7,322 bases of DNA from Methylomicrobium sp. (GCA_007135635.1 SLIO01000337.1:1-7322); one strand, 5' to 3'. Shown: positions 1 to 5,517, numbered from the stretch's first letter. Made by a program: numbers and translations. The notes: generated by a model not told the origin, from the sequence alone.

Positions 1-480
1 AGCGGCTTGGTGCTGAATTTGGTATTTAATCCACAGGGCCCGGTGTTGCCGCCGCCGCAGCAAGCACTCGAACAGCAATACCGCGACCATTTGGGCGGCG
101 AATTCGGTATTGTATTCGACCGATTATTGGTCATTACCAACATGCCGATACAACGTTTCGGCGCGGTACTGATGGCGGGCGGCAAGCATGAAACCGATAG
201 CCGGCAAGTCTTTGACGATTATCTGCGATTGCTCAAGGACGCCTATCGACCGGAAAACCTGAGCAAGGTCATGTGCAAAAGCCTGTTGAGCATCGATTGG
301 CAAGGTTACGTCTATGACTGCGATTTCAATCAAATGTTGGACATGCCGCTGGGCGGTAAACAGCCGGTTCATATCGGCGATTTGTTAGAGAAAGATCTGG
401 ATTCGGCGCCGATTCAAGTGGCCGATCATTGTTTCGGCTGTACCGCAGGTCAAGGTTCGAGTTGCAGCGGTGCGTTATGA
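1..480 (+). CDS. arsS: ArsS-like arsenosugar biosynthesis radical SAM protein, C-terminal part (5' end outside the window)
   Basis: The reading frame is open from base 1, so this is the last 159 codons of a longer gene; the family is roughly twice this length and its N-terminal radical SAM domain with the CxxxCxxC cluster motif lies upstream of the window. What is visible matches the C-terminal domain (DUF3641) of ArsS: the opening LNLVFNPQGPVLPPPQ, then FGIVFDRLLVITNMPIQRFG, MCKSLLSIDWQGYVYDCDFN, and a terminal cysteine cluster HCFGCTAGQGSSCSG with Cys codons at 430, 439 and 463. These late cysteines probably bind an auxiliary Fe-S cluster. By family knowledge, ArsS transfers a 5'-deoxyadenosyl group to dimethylarsenic in arsenosugar synthesis in the cytoplasm. 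Some family members sit away from ars genes and may have another substrate. The stop codon overlaps the start of the next gene (ATGA), which implies co-translation. Confidence 0.85.
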   Translation, partial: SGLVLNLVFNPQGPVLPPPQQALEQQYRDHLGGEFGIVFDRLLVITNMPIQRFGAVLMAGGKHETDSRQVFDDYLRLLKDAYRPENLSKVMCKSLLSIDWQGYVYDCDFNQMLDMPLGGKQPVHIGDLLEKDLDSAPIQVADHCFGCTAGQGSSCSGAL

Positions 481-980
481 ATCGGAGCATGCAAGAAAAA
501 ATCGAGCTCGAACACGAGGCGGCCAAGTTATTCATGCGGCTTTACGAGCAGAAAACGGGCATTCCGATGCGGCATATTTGGCATAACGAGCCGAAAAAGC
601 CGGATGTGTCCTGTTATTTAGGAGACCGGCGCTTGGATTTGGAGATTGCCCATCTTTACGGAAGTGAAGAAGAGGCCCAGTTGATTCTGGGCCGCAAGGC
701 CAGTATCCGGACGCTGGAGGCGCTGCATCGTCTGATTACCGTACCGGTCGGCGAGCGACTGTTGAACGCGTTGAATGCAATTTTGTCCAGCAAGGCCGAA
801 AAATCCTATCATAGCGACCGGGTTTGGCTGGTGTTGCGTAACGCTAATCCGCTTTGGAGTCGTGAAGAACTGGAGGATAATTTGCACCGGGTTACGCTAC
901 CCGAGTCTCACTCATTCGAACAAATTTGGGTCGTTGGAGACATGGCTGGCGAGTCCGGTATTTTGAGGCTGTATCCTTGA
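477..980 (+). CDS. Uncharacterised 167-aa protein, possible PD-(D/E)xK-like fold, coupled to arsS
   Basis: I do not recognise a named family. The start at 477 is chosen because its ATG overlaps the arsS stop (ATGA); the frame is also open upstream to 429, but that part lies inside arsS. No strong Shine-Dalgarno precedes it, as expected for a translationally coupled gene. The protein is soluble, with no signal peptide or membrane segment. An N-terminal charged helix (EKIELEHEAAKLFMRLYEQK, residues 7-26) is followed by KPDVSCYLGDRRLDLEIAH (41-59). Here P42-D43 and E56 are spaced like a degenerate PD-(D/E)xK nuclease core, with A58 where the catalytic Lys would be. Later strands include RVWLVLRN (115-122) and FEQIWVV (147-153), ending GILRLYP. 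A nuclease-like fold, possibly catalytically altered, is inference. The simplest alternative is an accessory protein for the arsS product. It is the last gene before a repeat-filled gap. Confidence 0.8.
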   Translation: MNRSMQEKIELEHEAAKLFMRLYEQKTGIPMRHIWHNEPKKPDVSCYLGDRRLDLEIAHLYGSEEEAQLILGRKASIRTLEALHRLITVPVGERLLNALNAILSSKAEKSYHSDRVWLVLRNANPLWSREELEDNLHRVTLPESHSFEQIWVVGDMAGESGILRLYP

Positions 981-992
981 TCTATCCTGGCT

Positions 993-1010
993 CCCACGGC
1001 CCGACGTGGG
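993..1010. repeat. Hairpin of a REP-like unit just after the 167-aa gene
   Basis: CCCACG (993-998) and CGTGGG (1005-1010) form a perfect 6-bp stem with a 6-nt loop, starting 12 bases after the stop codon. The right arm continues as CGTGGGAACCCATA (1005-1018), which recurs identically at 1526-1539. There is no T-rich run after it, so a REP-type unit is more likely than an intrinsic terminator, although it may still stabilise the 3' end of the arsS operon mRNA. Confidence 0.6.
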
Positions 1011-1014
1011 AACC

Positions 1015-1033
1015 CATATGCATCAAGCTAAAA
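1015..1033. repeat. 19-nt inverted repeat, left copy (partner at 1505-1523)
   Basis: CATATGCATCAAGCTAAAA matches the reverse complement of 1505-1523 at 18 of 19 positions. The pair brackets a block of about 470 bp that contains the nested palindrome A and the 1404-1463 hairpin. It overlaps the REP-like unit that starts at 1005. Confidence 0.65.
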
Positions 1034-1048
1034 ACGGCTAAGGATTAT

Positions 1049-1265
1049 GCACGAAATAACTTCTACAAGTAGTAGGCTTTGTGGCGGTTCGGTAACTCGC
1101 TTGACAGGACGCCGTGAATACGTCCTTGTAGGCTTGACGGCGGCGACTGATTGCCAAGGATGGCATGAATGCAGATTTTGCAGGAGCAAAAATCTGCCCT
1201 GCCGCCGACACCTGTCAATCGAGCCACCGAACCCCCTTCCAGCAGTTGTCTAAGTTATTTTATGC
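1049..1265. repeat. Palindromic element A: nested inverted repeats with the shared core
   Basis: Outer arms 1049-1068 and 1246-1265 match as an inverted repeat at 16 of 20 positions (AAATAACTT / AAGTTATTT). Inner arms 1086-1108 and 1211-1233 match at 20 of 23. A third stem CGGCGGC (1138-1144) / GCCGCCG (1201-1207) closes the centre. Just inside the left inner arm is the core at 1106-1134, shared with elements B and C; AGGACG (1106-1111) can also pair with CGTCCT (1121-1126). The central loop 1145-1200 is enlarged by two small hairpins: TGCC/GGCA near 1152-1165, and GCAGATTTTGC / GCAAAAATCTGC near 1171-1197. No coding capacity is evident, so it resembles a non-autonomous MITE/REP-type element or a structured RNA. 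Confidence 0.75.
1106..1134 (+). repeat. Conserved core motif, copy A
   Basis: AGGACGCCG followed by TGAATACGTCCTTGTAGGCT. Against copy C (5539-5566) it differs by one indel and a few substitutions. Copy B has the same two halves separated by a 63-nt insert. All copies lie on the plus strand with a hairpin directly downstream. Confidence 0.75.
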
Positions 1266-1403
1266 TCGTTCCTAACCCGCATCACGCTCTTTTTCTCGCG
1301 CAGAGACACAGGGCGCAGAGAGTTCCGCTGTTTCACAGTCTCTCCAGCTTGGGAAACTGCATAAACTGCTCGATCCAACCTTTGCGTCTTCGCGTGAAAA
1401 AAA

Positions 1404-1463
1404 CCTTCGTGTCTTCGTGTGAGGCTAAAGAAATCCTCACACGAAGACAAGAAGGCACGAAGG
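1404..1463. repeat. Long inverted repeat (CCTTCGTG...CACGAAGG)
   Basis: The left arm 1404-1424 (beginning CCTTCGTGTCTTCGTG, ending GTGAGG) pairs with the right arm 1435-1463, whose reverse complement is the same sequence with an extra 8 nt. The loop is the 10 nt at 1425-1434. The innermost 13 bp or more are perfect. Neighbouring TTTGCGTCTTCGCGTGAA (1380-1397) is a related degenerate copy, so this looks like a dispersed CTTCGTGTCTTCGTG-type repeat present as a palindrome. It lies between convergent genes and could act as a bidirectional stem-loop. Confidence 0.7.
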
Positions 1464-1504
1464 AAAAACATAGCGCTGCCGCCCATCAAGGCAGAGGAAG
1501 TGCC

Positions 1505-1546
1505 TTTTAGCTTGATGCGTATGCCGTGGGAACCCATAAGGCATCA
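1505..1546. repeat. REP-like unit with inverted and direct copies of the 993-1033 unit
   Basis: Bases 1505-1523 are the inverted partner of 1015-1033. Bases 1526-1539 (CGTGGGAACCCATA) are an identical direct copy of 1005-1018 and continue into GGCATCAG, close to the first copy's GCATCAAG. ATGCC (1521-1525) and GGCAT (1540-1544) can pair. The unit ends about 18 bases from the pilU stop. Confidence 0.6.
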
Positions 1547-1563
1547 GGTATCGCAGAAATGAT

Positions 1564-2727
1564 TTACGATTGATTATCTTCCGTTTCTTCCTTTTCAATC
1601 GCCTCAAGCGAGAATTTTGAAGTTAGACCGTCAGGCGACTTGGCGACCGCTTCGGTCGCCGACCCCTTGCCTTCGCTGAGGTTGATTTTCAATTTCAAGT
1701 TATTCGGCGAATCGGAGTTTTGCAGTGCTTCCTCGAGCGAGATTTTGCCGGCTTTGAAAAGATTGAGTAAATGGCTGTCGAAGGTTTGCATTCCGATATT
1801 TTCGGATTTTTCCATCGCTTCCTTGATCGCATGAATTTCGCCTTTATGAATCAAGTCGCGGACCAATTGCGTTCCCAACAAGATTTCAATCGCGGCGACC
1901 CGCTTGCCGTCCACGGTAGGGACCAGACGCTGCGAAACAAAGGCTTTCAAATTCAGAGATAGGTCCAATAGCAATTGATTACGCCGCTCTTCCGGGAAAA
2001 AATTGATTATTCGGTCGAGTGCTTGATTAGCGTTGTTGGCATGCAGCGTCGACAAACATAAATGTCCGGTTTCGGCGAAAGCGAGCGCGTGTTCCATCGT
2101 TTCTTGAGAGCGGATTTCGCCGATCAGAATTACGTCCGGGGCCTGGCGAAGCGTGTTTTTGAGTGCGTCTTCGTAACTCAGGGTATCAACACCGACTTCG
2201 CGTTGATTGACCAGACAGCGTTTGTGCGGATGAAGATATTCGATCGGGTCCTCGATCGTGATGATGTGCCCTGACGAGTTGCTGTTTCGGTGGTCAATCA
2301 GCGCGGCCAGCGAGGTGGATTTACCGGAACCGGTGCCGCCGACGAATAGAATCAGGCCGCGTTTTTCCATGATCACTTTTTTCAGCACTTCCGGTAGGCC
2401 TAATTGATCGGCATTCGGGATATCGACCTTGATGTTGCGAATGACCAAGGCCAGGTTATTGCGCTGTTTGAAAATATTGACGCGGAAACGACCTATACCG
2501 GGTTCGGATATAGCCAGATTCATTTCCGGGACGTGTTCGAAGTCTTTTTGCTGATCGGTATCCATCAGGCTGTAGGCGATTTTCTTGATGCGTTCGCCGG
2601 TTAGTTTTTCGCTTTCGAGCGGCTTCAACGCGCCTTGAAATTTGGCCGCGGCCGGTGCTCCGACGGTCAGGTAAAGATCGGAGCCGTCTTTGGTGACCAG
2701 AATTTTTAGATAATCTTTAAAATCCAT
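1564..2727 (-). CDS. pilU: PilU, type IV pilus retraction ATPase
   Basis: A complete 387-residue PilT/PilU-family hexameric ATPase that powers pilus retraction from the inner-membrane base of the pilus machine. The N-terminal PAS-like domain covers about residues 1-110 and the RecA-like ATPase domain about 110-350. Visible motifs are Walker A GGTGSGKST (130-138), Asp box HIITIEDPIEYLH (154-166), Walker B DVILIGEIR (198-206) and His box TGHLCLSTLHA (220-230). PilU rather than PilT is favoured by the phrase DSPNNLKLKINL (339-350) and the LNLKAFVSQRLVPT segment. Residues about 353-387 form a low-complexity acidic tail. In known systems PilU works with PilT; no pilT is adjacent here, so it would be encoded elsewhere. 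The start at 2727 gives the normal family N-terminus (MDFKDYLKIL), preceded by a weak GGA-type ribosome binding site. No partner gene follows it on the minus strand. Confidence 0.93.
   Translation of the reverse strand: MDFKDYLKILVTKDGSDLYLTVGAPAAAKFQGALKPLESEKLTGERIKKIAYSLMDTDQQKDFEHVPEMNLAISEPGIGRFRVNIFKQRNNLALVIRNIKVDIPNADQLGLPEVLKKVIMEKRGLILFVGGTGSGKSTSLAALIDHRNSNSSGHIITIEDPIEYLHPHKRCLVNQREVGVDTLSYEDALKNTLRQAPDVILIGEIRSQETMEHALAFAETGHLCLSTLHANNANQALDRIINFFPEERRNQLLLDLSLNLKAFVSQRLVPTVDGKRVAAIEILLGTQLVRDLIHKGEIHAIKEAMEKSENIGMQTFDSHLLNLFKAGKISLEEALQNSDSPNNLKLKINLSEGKGSATEAVAKSPDGLTSKFSLEAIEKEETEDNQS
1642..1660. repeat. Perfect 8-bp hairpin inside the 3' end of pilU
   Basis: GGCGACCG (1642-1649) and CGGTCGCC (1653-1660) form a perfect stem with a 3-nt loop. 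It encodes part of the poorly conserved PilU tail (around TEAVAKS). It may be a repeat captured by the gene end or an mRNA structure. Confidence 0.55.
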
Positions 2728-2740
2728 AATTAAGTCCGTT

Positions 2741-2801
2741 AGTTTACATGTAGGATGGTTAGAGCGGAGCGAAATCCATCATGGAACGCTACGTAAACCA
2801 A
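2741..2801. repeat. REP-like hairpin, GTAGGATGG type, copy 1
   Basis: GTTTACATGTAGGATGG near 2743-2759 pairs imperfectly with CCATC...CTACGTAAAC near 2777-2798, giving a long broken stem. The internal segment TAGAGCGGAGCGAAATCC resembles the widespread bacterial repeat GTAGGATGGGTTAGCGAAGCG. A second copy lies at 2925-2956. Confidence 0.6.
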
Positions 2802-2867
2802 TGTAACAAATTGCAGGTTTCACGGTGAGCGGCATTATTGCGAGCCTATCCCGCACTCAGACAAAGC

Positions 2868-2956
2868 GCTGGGTTTCCGCTTCGCTTCTACCCCTACTGC
2901 GCCGCGAGTTTGATGGACAGCAACTGTAGGTAGAGCAGAGCGAAACCGATCATGGA
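2868..2956. repeat. REP-like cluster: inverted half-copy and second direct copy
   Basis: GGGTTTCCGCTTCGCTTCTA and the following CCCCTAC (about 2870-2896) read on the minus strand as a relative of the unit at 2749-2785. Bases 2925-2956 are a second plus-strand copy (TGTAGG, TAGAGCAGAGCGAAACC, GATCATGGA) that lacks about 5 nt of copy 1. Opposed half-units of this kind are typical of paired REP elements. Confidence 0.5.
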
Positions 2957-2992
2957 GCCACGGCGCCAAAAAATTGATAGGCATTTATTCTA

Positions 2993-3005
2993 GGTGATAA
3001 TCACC
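2993..3005. promoter_or_regulatory. 13-bp perfect palindrome, possible operator
   Basis: GGTGATAATCACC is a perfect inverted repeat with one central base. It lies 31 bases upstream of the TATAAT box of the thiolation operon, in the -45 to -60 zone where a dimeric regulator could bind. The regulator is unknown. The single occurrence seen in this window neither supports nor excludes a regulon. Confidence 0.35.
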
Positions 3006-3036
3006 GAAGCTGAACCCAGTTTAGCCAAGAAATGCG

Positions 3037-3042
3037 TATAAT
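3037..3042 (+). promoter_or_regulatory. Candidate -10 box (TATAAT) of the thiolation operon
   Basis: A consensus TATAAT lies 43 bases before the chosen start codon at 3086, which leaves a leader of about 37 nt. No good -35 hexamer lies at 16-18 bp spacing; the nearest weak match, CTGAAC near 3010, is too far away. An activator-dependent or weak promoter is therefore possible. The position argues against using the upstream ATG at 3032. Confidence 0.4.
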
Positions 3043-3085
3043 GACGCAATTTTTAAACAAGCATTTTAAACACAATAACAGCATT

Positions 3086-4129
3086 ATGTCTGAACAAAGA
3101 AAAGCGGCAGCATTGATTTCCGGTGGATTGGATTCCATGTTGGCCGCTAAAGTGATTATCGAACAAGGTGTGCATGTTGAAGGCATCAATTTTTTCACCG
3201 GCTTCTGCGTGGAAGGACACACACATGCGATTCGCGAAAGGGACCGGGCCCAACCTAAGCGCAATAATTCGCTGTGGGCGGCCGAACAACTCGGCATCAA
3301 ATTGCACATTGTCGATGTGATTGACGAATATAAGGATGTGCTGATCAATCCGAAGTACGGTTACGGTAGCAATATGAACCCGTGCCTGGATTGCAAGATT
3401 TTCATGGTCAACAAGGCCAAGCAATGGATACAAGAAAACGGCTTCGATTTCATCATTACCGGCGAGGTCATCGGTCAGCGGCCGATGTCGCAGCGCAAAC
3501 AAACGATGCCGATCATCGCGCGCGAGTCCGGTGCCGACGATTTGCTGCTTAGACCCTTATGCGCCAGAAATCTTCCGGAGACTCTGCCGGAGCGCGAAGG
3601 CTGGGTCGACCGCGCCAAATTGTTCGGCTTTAGTGGACGATCCAGAAAACCGCAAATGGAATTAGCGCAGCAGTTCGACTTCGTCGATTATGCGCAGCCG
3701 GCCGGCGGCTGTTGTTTTTTGACCGACGAGAGTTATTCCGCGAAATTAGTCGATTTATGGCAAAACCGGGGTACGAAAGACTACGAACTCGACGATGTGA
3801 TGTTGCTGAAAGTCGGGCGGCATATCCGTCCCAAGTCCAATTTCAAAGTCATCGTCGCGCGCGAGGAGGGCGAGAGCCGTTTTCTCGAAGGCTATAAAAA
3901 AGAATTTACCAGTTTGATCAGTAGTAGTCACAGCGGACCGTTAGCCTTGATCGACGGCGAACCGACCGATGAGGACTTAGCCTTGGCTGGACGGATCATT
4001 GCACGCTACGGACAAGGGCGCGATGCCGAGAAGGTCGATATTTTGGTTAGAAGTCAAAAAGGTCTGGAACAAACGATTCAGGTGTCCCCTTTCGCGCCAG
4101 ATCAAATTGCCGAGGAGTGGTTCGTATGA
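3086..4129 (+). CDS. PP-loop ATP pyrophosphatase, thiouridylase-like (MnmA/ThiI superfamily)
   Basis: A 347-residue soluble protein. The N-terminal PP-loop SGGLDS (residues 12-17) marks an enzyme that adenylates its substrate, here most likely a tRNA uridine, before sulfur insertion. NPCLDCK (98-104) gives C100 and C103, the first near the place where MnmA keeps its NPD...C motif. PAGGCC (205-210) supplies C209 and C210. This pattern could hold a persulfide relay or an Fe-S cluster, as in TtuA-type thiolases. Residues about 240-347 form a separate C-terminal domain, possibly the NFACT-R-like RNA-binding domain of related proteins. It is not canonical MnmA: that motif context and C-terminal barrel are absent. 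The start at 3086 is preferred over 3032 because the TATAAT box at 3037 lies inside the longer version and because homologous sequence begins near KAAALISGG. The stop overlaps the next start (ATGA), tying it to a sulfur carrier. The exact product is unknown. Confidence 0.85.
   Translation: MSEQRKAAALISGGLDSMLAAKVIIEQGVHVEGINFFTGFCVEGHTHAIRERDRAQPKRNNSLWAAEQLGIKLHIVDVIDEYKDVLINPKYGYGSNMNPCLDCKIFMVNKAKQWIQENGFDFIITGEVIGQRPMSQRKQTMPIIARESGADDLLLRPLCARNLPETLPEREGWVDRAKLFGFSGRSRKPQMELAQQFDFVDYAQPAGGCCFLTDESYSAKLVDLWQNRGTKDYELDDVMLLKVGRHIRPKSNFKVIVAREEGESRFLEGYKKEFTSLISSSHSGPLALIDGEPTDEDLALAGRIIARYGQGRDAEKVDILVRSQKGLEQTIQVSPFAPDQIAEEWFV
4112..4117 (+). promoter_or_regulatory. Ribosome binding site deciding the start of the TusA-like gene
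   Basis: GAGGAG lies 8 bases upstream of the ATG at 4126, inside the end of the preceding gene. It supports 4126 rather than the in-frame GTG at 4117, which would overlap the site itself. Confidence 0.65.
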
Positions 4130-4353
4130 GCCGGGAAACCCTGAATGCGCGGCGGCTGCTCTGCCCGTTGCCGGTGATACGAACGCAGGACCGGGTCAAG
4201 CAAATGAATGTGGGAGATCACTTGGAAGTGATTTGTACCGACCCCGGCGTGATGCAGGACATCCCCACCTGGTGCCGCATCAATGGACACACGATTCTCG
4301 AAGCCAAAACTGAGGACGGCGAATATATTATTGTTCTTGAAGTAGGCGAATAA
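4126..4353 (+). CDS. TusA/SirA-family sulfur carrier protein
   Basis: A 75-residue protein of typical TusA length. The hallmark motif LLCPLPVIR (11-19) places the persulfide-carrying cysteine at C13. The second conserved block DPGVMQDIPTWCRINGH (39-55) includes C50, as in many TusA paralogues of sulfur-oxidising bacteria. TusA proteins receive sulfane sulfur from a cysteine desulfurase or rhodanese and pass it on, classically through TusBCD and TusE to MnmA for 2-thiouridine. Here the gene overlaps the end of a PP-loop thiouridylase-like gene by four bases (ATGA). This suggests a direct donor-acceptor pair; that is inference from position. Its own stop overlaps the next start (TAATG). I give no symbol because several TusA paralogues exist and this need not be the E. 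coli orthologue. Confidence 0.9.
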   Translation: MSRETLNARRLLCPLPVIRTQDRVKQMNVGDHLEVICTDPGVMQDIPTWCRINGHTILEAKTEDGEYIIVLEVGE

Positions 4354-5495
4354 TGATCGAAGCGCGCCAGTCAGTCGAGTCCGATCGTCTAAAAGCGAAG
4401 GTCAGTGTGGTTGCTGCATGGACCAACCTGGCCTTGTCGGTCCTGAAAATCGGCTTCGGCATTTTGGGTCAATCGGCGGCCTTGATCGCGGACGGTGTGC
4501 ACTCGTTATCCGATCTGGCCAGCGATTTATTGGTCATTACTGCGATTAAGCTTGGCGCTCGCGAGGCCGATTTCGACCATCCTTATGGGCATCGGCGATA
4601 CGAAACGATCGCAACGGTCGCGCTCGGCTTAGGATTAATTTTAGTTGCCGGCGGTATCGCCTACGATGCGATGGAACGAGTTCGCGAACCTGAGCGCTTG
4701 TTGATGCCGGAGTTCGAGGCAATGGCGATAGCCGCCTTATCGGTATTGACTAATGAATGGCTCTATCAATATACGAAACGAATTGCCAAGCAAACCCGGT
4801 CCAAATTATTACTGGCCAATGCTTGGCATCATCGTAGCGATGCGGTGTCGTCGATCGTCGTGATCATCGGCGTGGCCGGCGTTTGGGTCGGATACGAGTA
4901 TGCCGATGCGGTCGCCGCTGCGATCGTCGCCTTGATGGTCGCCAAAATCGGCCTAAGTTTGGTGATTCAAAGCGTCAGGGAATTGGTTGATACCTCATTG
5001 CCCGAGTCCTTGATCCGCGAGATAAGAAGAGTGATCAAAACGACTCCCGGCGTGCGCGGCATTCATCTGCTCAGAACCCGGCAAATGGGCGAGGATGCCT
5101 ATATCGACGCGCATATCGTCGTCGATGCCAGAATCAGCGTTTCCGAAGGGCATATGATCGGCGATGCGGTCCGGCAAAATCTGAAAGCCGAATTCGACGA
5201 CGTGGTTGATGTACTGGTCCATGTCGACCCAGAAGACGACGAATTCATCGATGAGCCGGTCGATGTGTTGCGTGCGGATGTGCAGGGATATTTGCGTGAG
5301 TATTTGGCCGAATTGTTCGATGATATCGAGGATTTCAAGATTCATTATCTGGACGGCACGATCGAAATCGAAGTGATTTTGCCGCATCTGATAGGTAGCC
5401 AACCGGAACGGATCGAAAAAGTGAAAAAACGATGCGCGCTGATGGAAAGCGCGTTTCCTAACGTTAGCAAAATAAGCGTTTTATTGAAGATTTAG
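4353..5495 (+). CDS. Cation diffusion facilitator (CDF) family divalent metal transporter
   Basis: A 380-residue inner-membrane antiporter that exports divalent metal (Zn2+, Fe2+ or Mn2+) in exchange for protons. Six membrane segments are evident near residues 17-38, 42-66, 86-105, 119-137, 153-180 and 185-205. The metal site can be read from ADGVHSLSD (46-54; H50 and D54) in TM2 and HHRSD (159-163; H159 and D163) in TM5. This is a two-His two-Asp set as in Zn-selective CDFs, where FieF has Asp instead of the first His. The signature DHPYGHRRYE (75-84) follows TM2. The cytoplasmic dimerisation domain covers about 211-293, with histidines and acidic residues (HVDPEDDEF). About 85 further residues (296-380) look like a second small alpha/beta domain; many family members of about 300 residues lack it. 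It starts one base into the tusA-like stop. Metal specificity is inferred only. Confidence 0.92.
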   Translation: MIEARQSVESDRLKAKVSVVAAWTNLALSVLKIGFGILGQSAALIADGVHSLSDLASDLLVITAIKLGAREADFDHPYGHRRYETIATVALGLGLILVAGGIAYDAMERVREPERLLMPEFEAMAIAALSVLTNEWLYQYTKRIAKQTRSKLLLANAWHHRSDAVSSIVVIIGVAGVWVGYEYADAVAAAIVALMVAKIGLSLVIQSVRELVDTSLPESLIREIRRVIKTTPGVRGIHLLRTRQMGEDAYIDAHIVVDARISVSEGHMIGDAVRQNLKAEFDDVVDVLVHVDPEDDEFIDEPVDVLRADVQGYLREYLAELFDDIEDFKIHYLDGTIEIEVILPHLIGSQPERIEKVKKRCALMESAFPNVSKISVLLKI

Positions 5496-5517
5496 TATTT
5501 ATTTAGCGCATGTGGTT

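Larger units (their letters stand above)
981..1563. other. Gene-free 583-bp stretch packed with palindromic repeats
   Basis: Short open frames occur here, but none has a ribosome binding site or recognisable domain, and they run through repeat sequence. The stretch lies between the 3' ends of two convergent units (the arsS operon and pilU). It holds, in order: a CCCACG/CGTGGG hairpin, a nested palindromic element (1049-1265), a CGCAGAG-type repeat near 1297-1320, a long hairpin at 1404-1463, and a second REP-like unit at 1505-1546. Any of these hairpins could end transcription or protect 3' ends, but none is followed by a clear T tract. Confidence 0.8.
2728..3085. other. Intergenic region between divergent pilU and the thiolation operon, with REP-like repeats
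   Basis: This 358-bp region must hold promoters for both pilU (leftward) and the operon starting at 3086 (rightward). The pilU-proximal part, about 2741-2956, carries REP-like units. The part from about 2960 to 3085 is AT-rich and holds the palindrome and TATAAT box listed separately. No convincing sigma-70 promoter for pilU was found by eye. Confidence 0.7.

Noticed and set aside
1047..1253. 68-codon open frame across element A
   Set aside because: It follows the palindrome exactly; the core and its stems explain the sequence better than a protein.
1169..1537. Overlapping plus- and minus-strand open frames of 95-113 codons in the first intergenic region
   Set aside because: Both are made of palindromic repeat sequence, show no domain or ribosome binding site, and mirror each other.
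3032..3085. Upstream start giving 18 more residues on the PP-loop protein
   Set aside because: The extension (MRIMTQFLNKHFKHNNSI) overlaps a consensus TATAAT and adds residues outside the PP-loop domain; the 3086 start fits better, although 3032 is not fully excluded.
3053..3502. 149-codon minus-strand open frame opposite the PP-loop gene
   Set aside because: A shadow of a clearly recognised plus-strand gene; no motif or start signal.
4995..5402. 135-codon minus-strand open frame opposite the CDF gene
   Set aside because: Antisense shadow of the well-supported transporter; no family resemblance.
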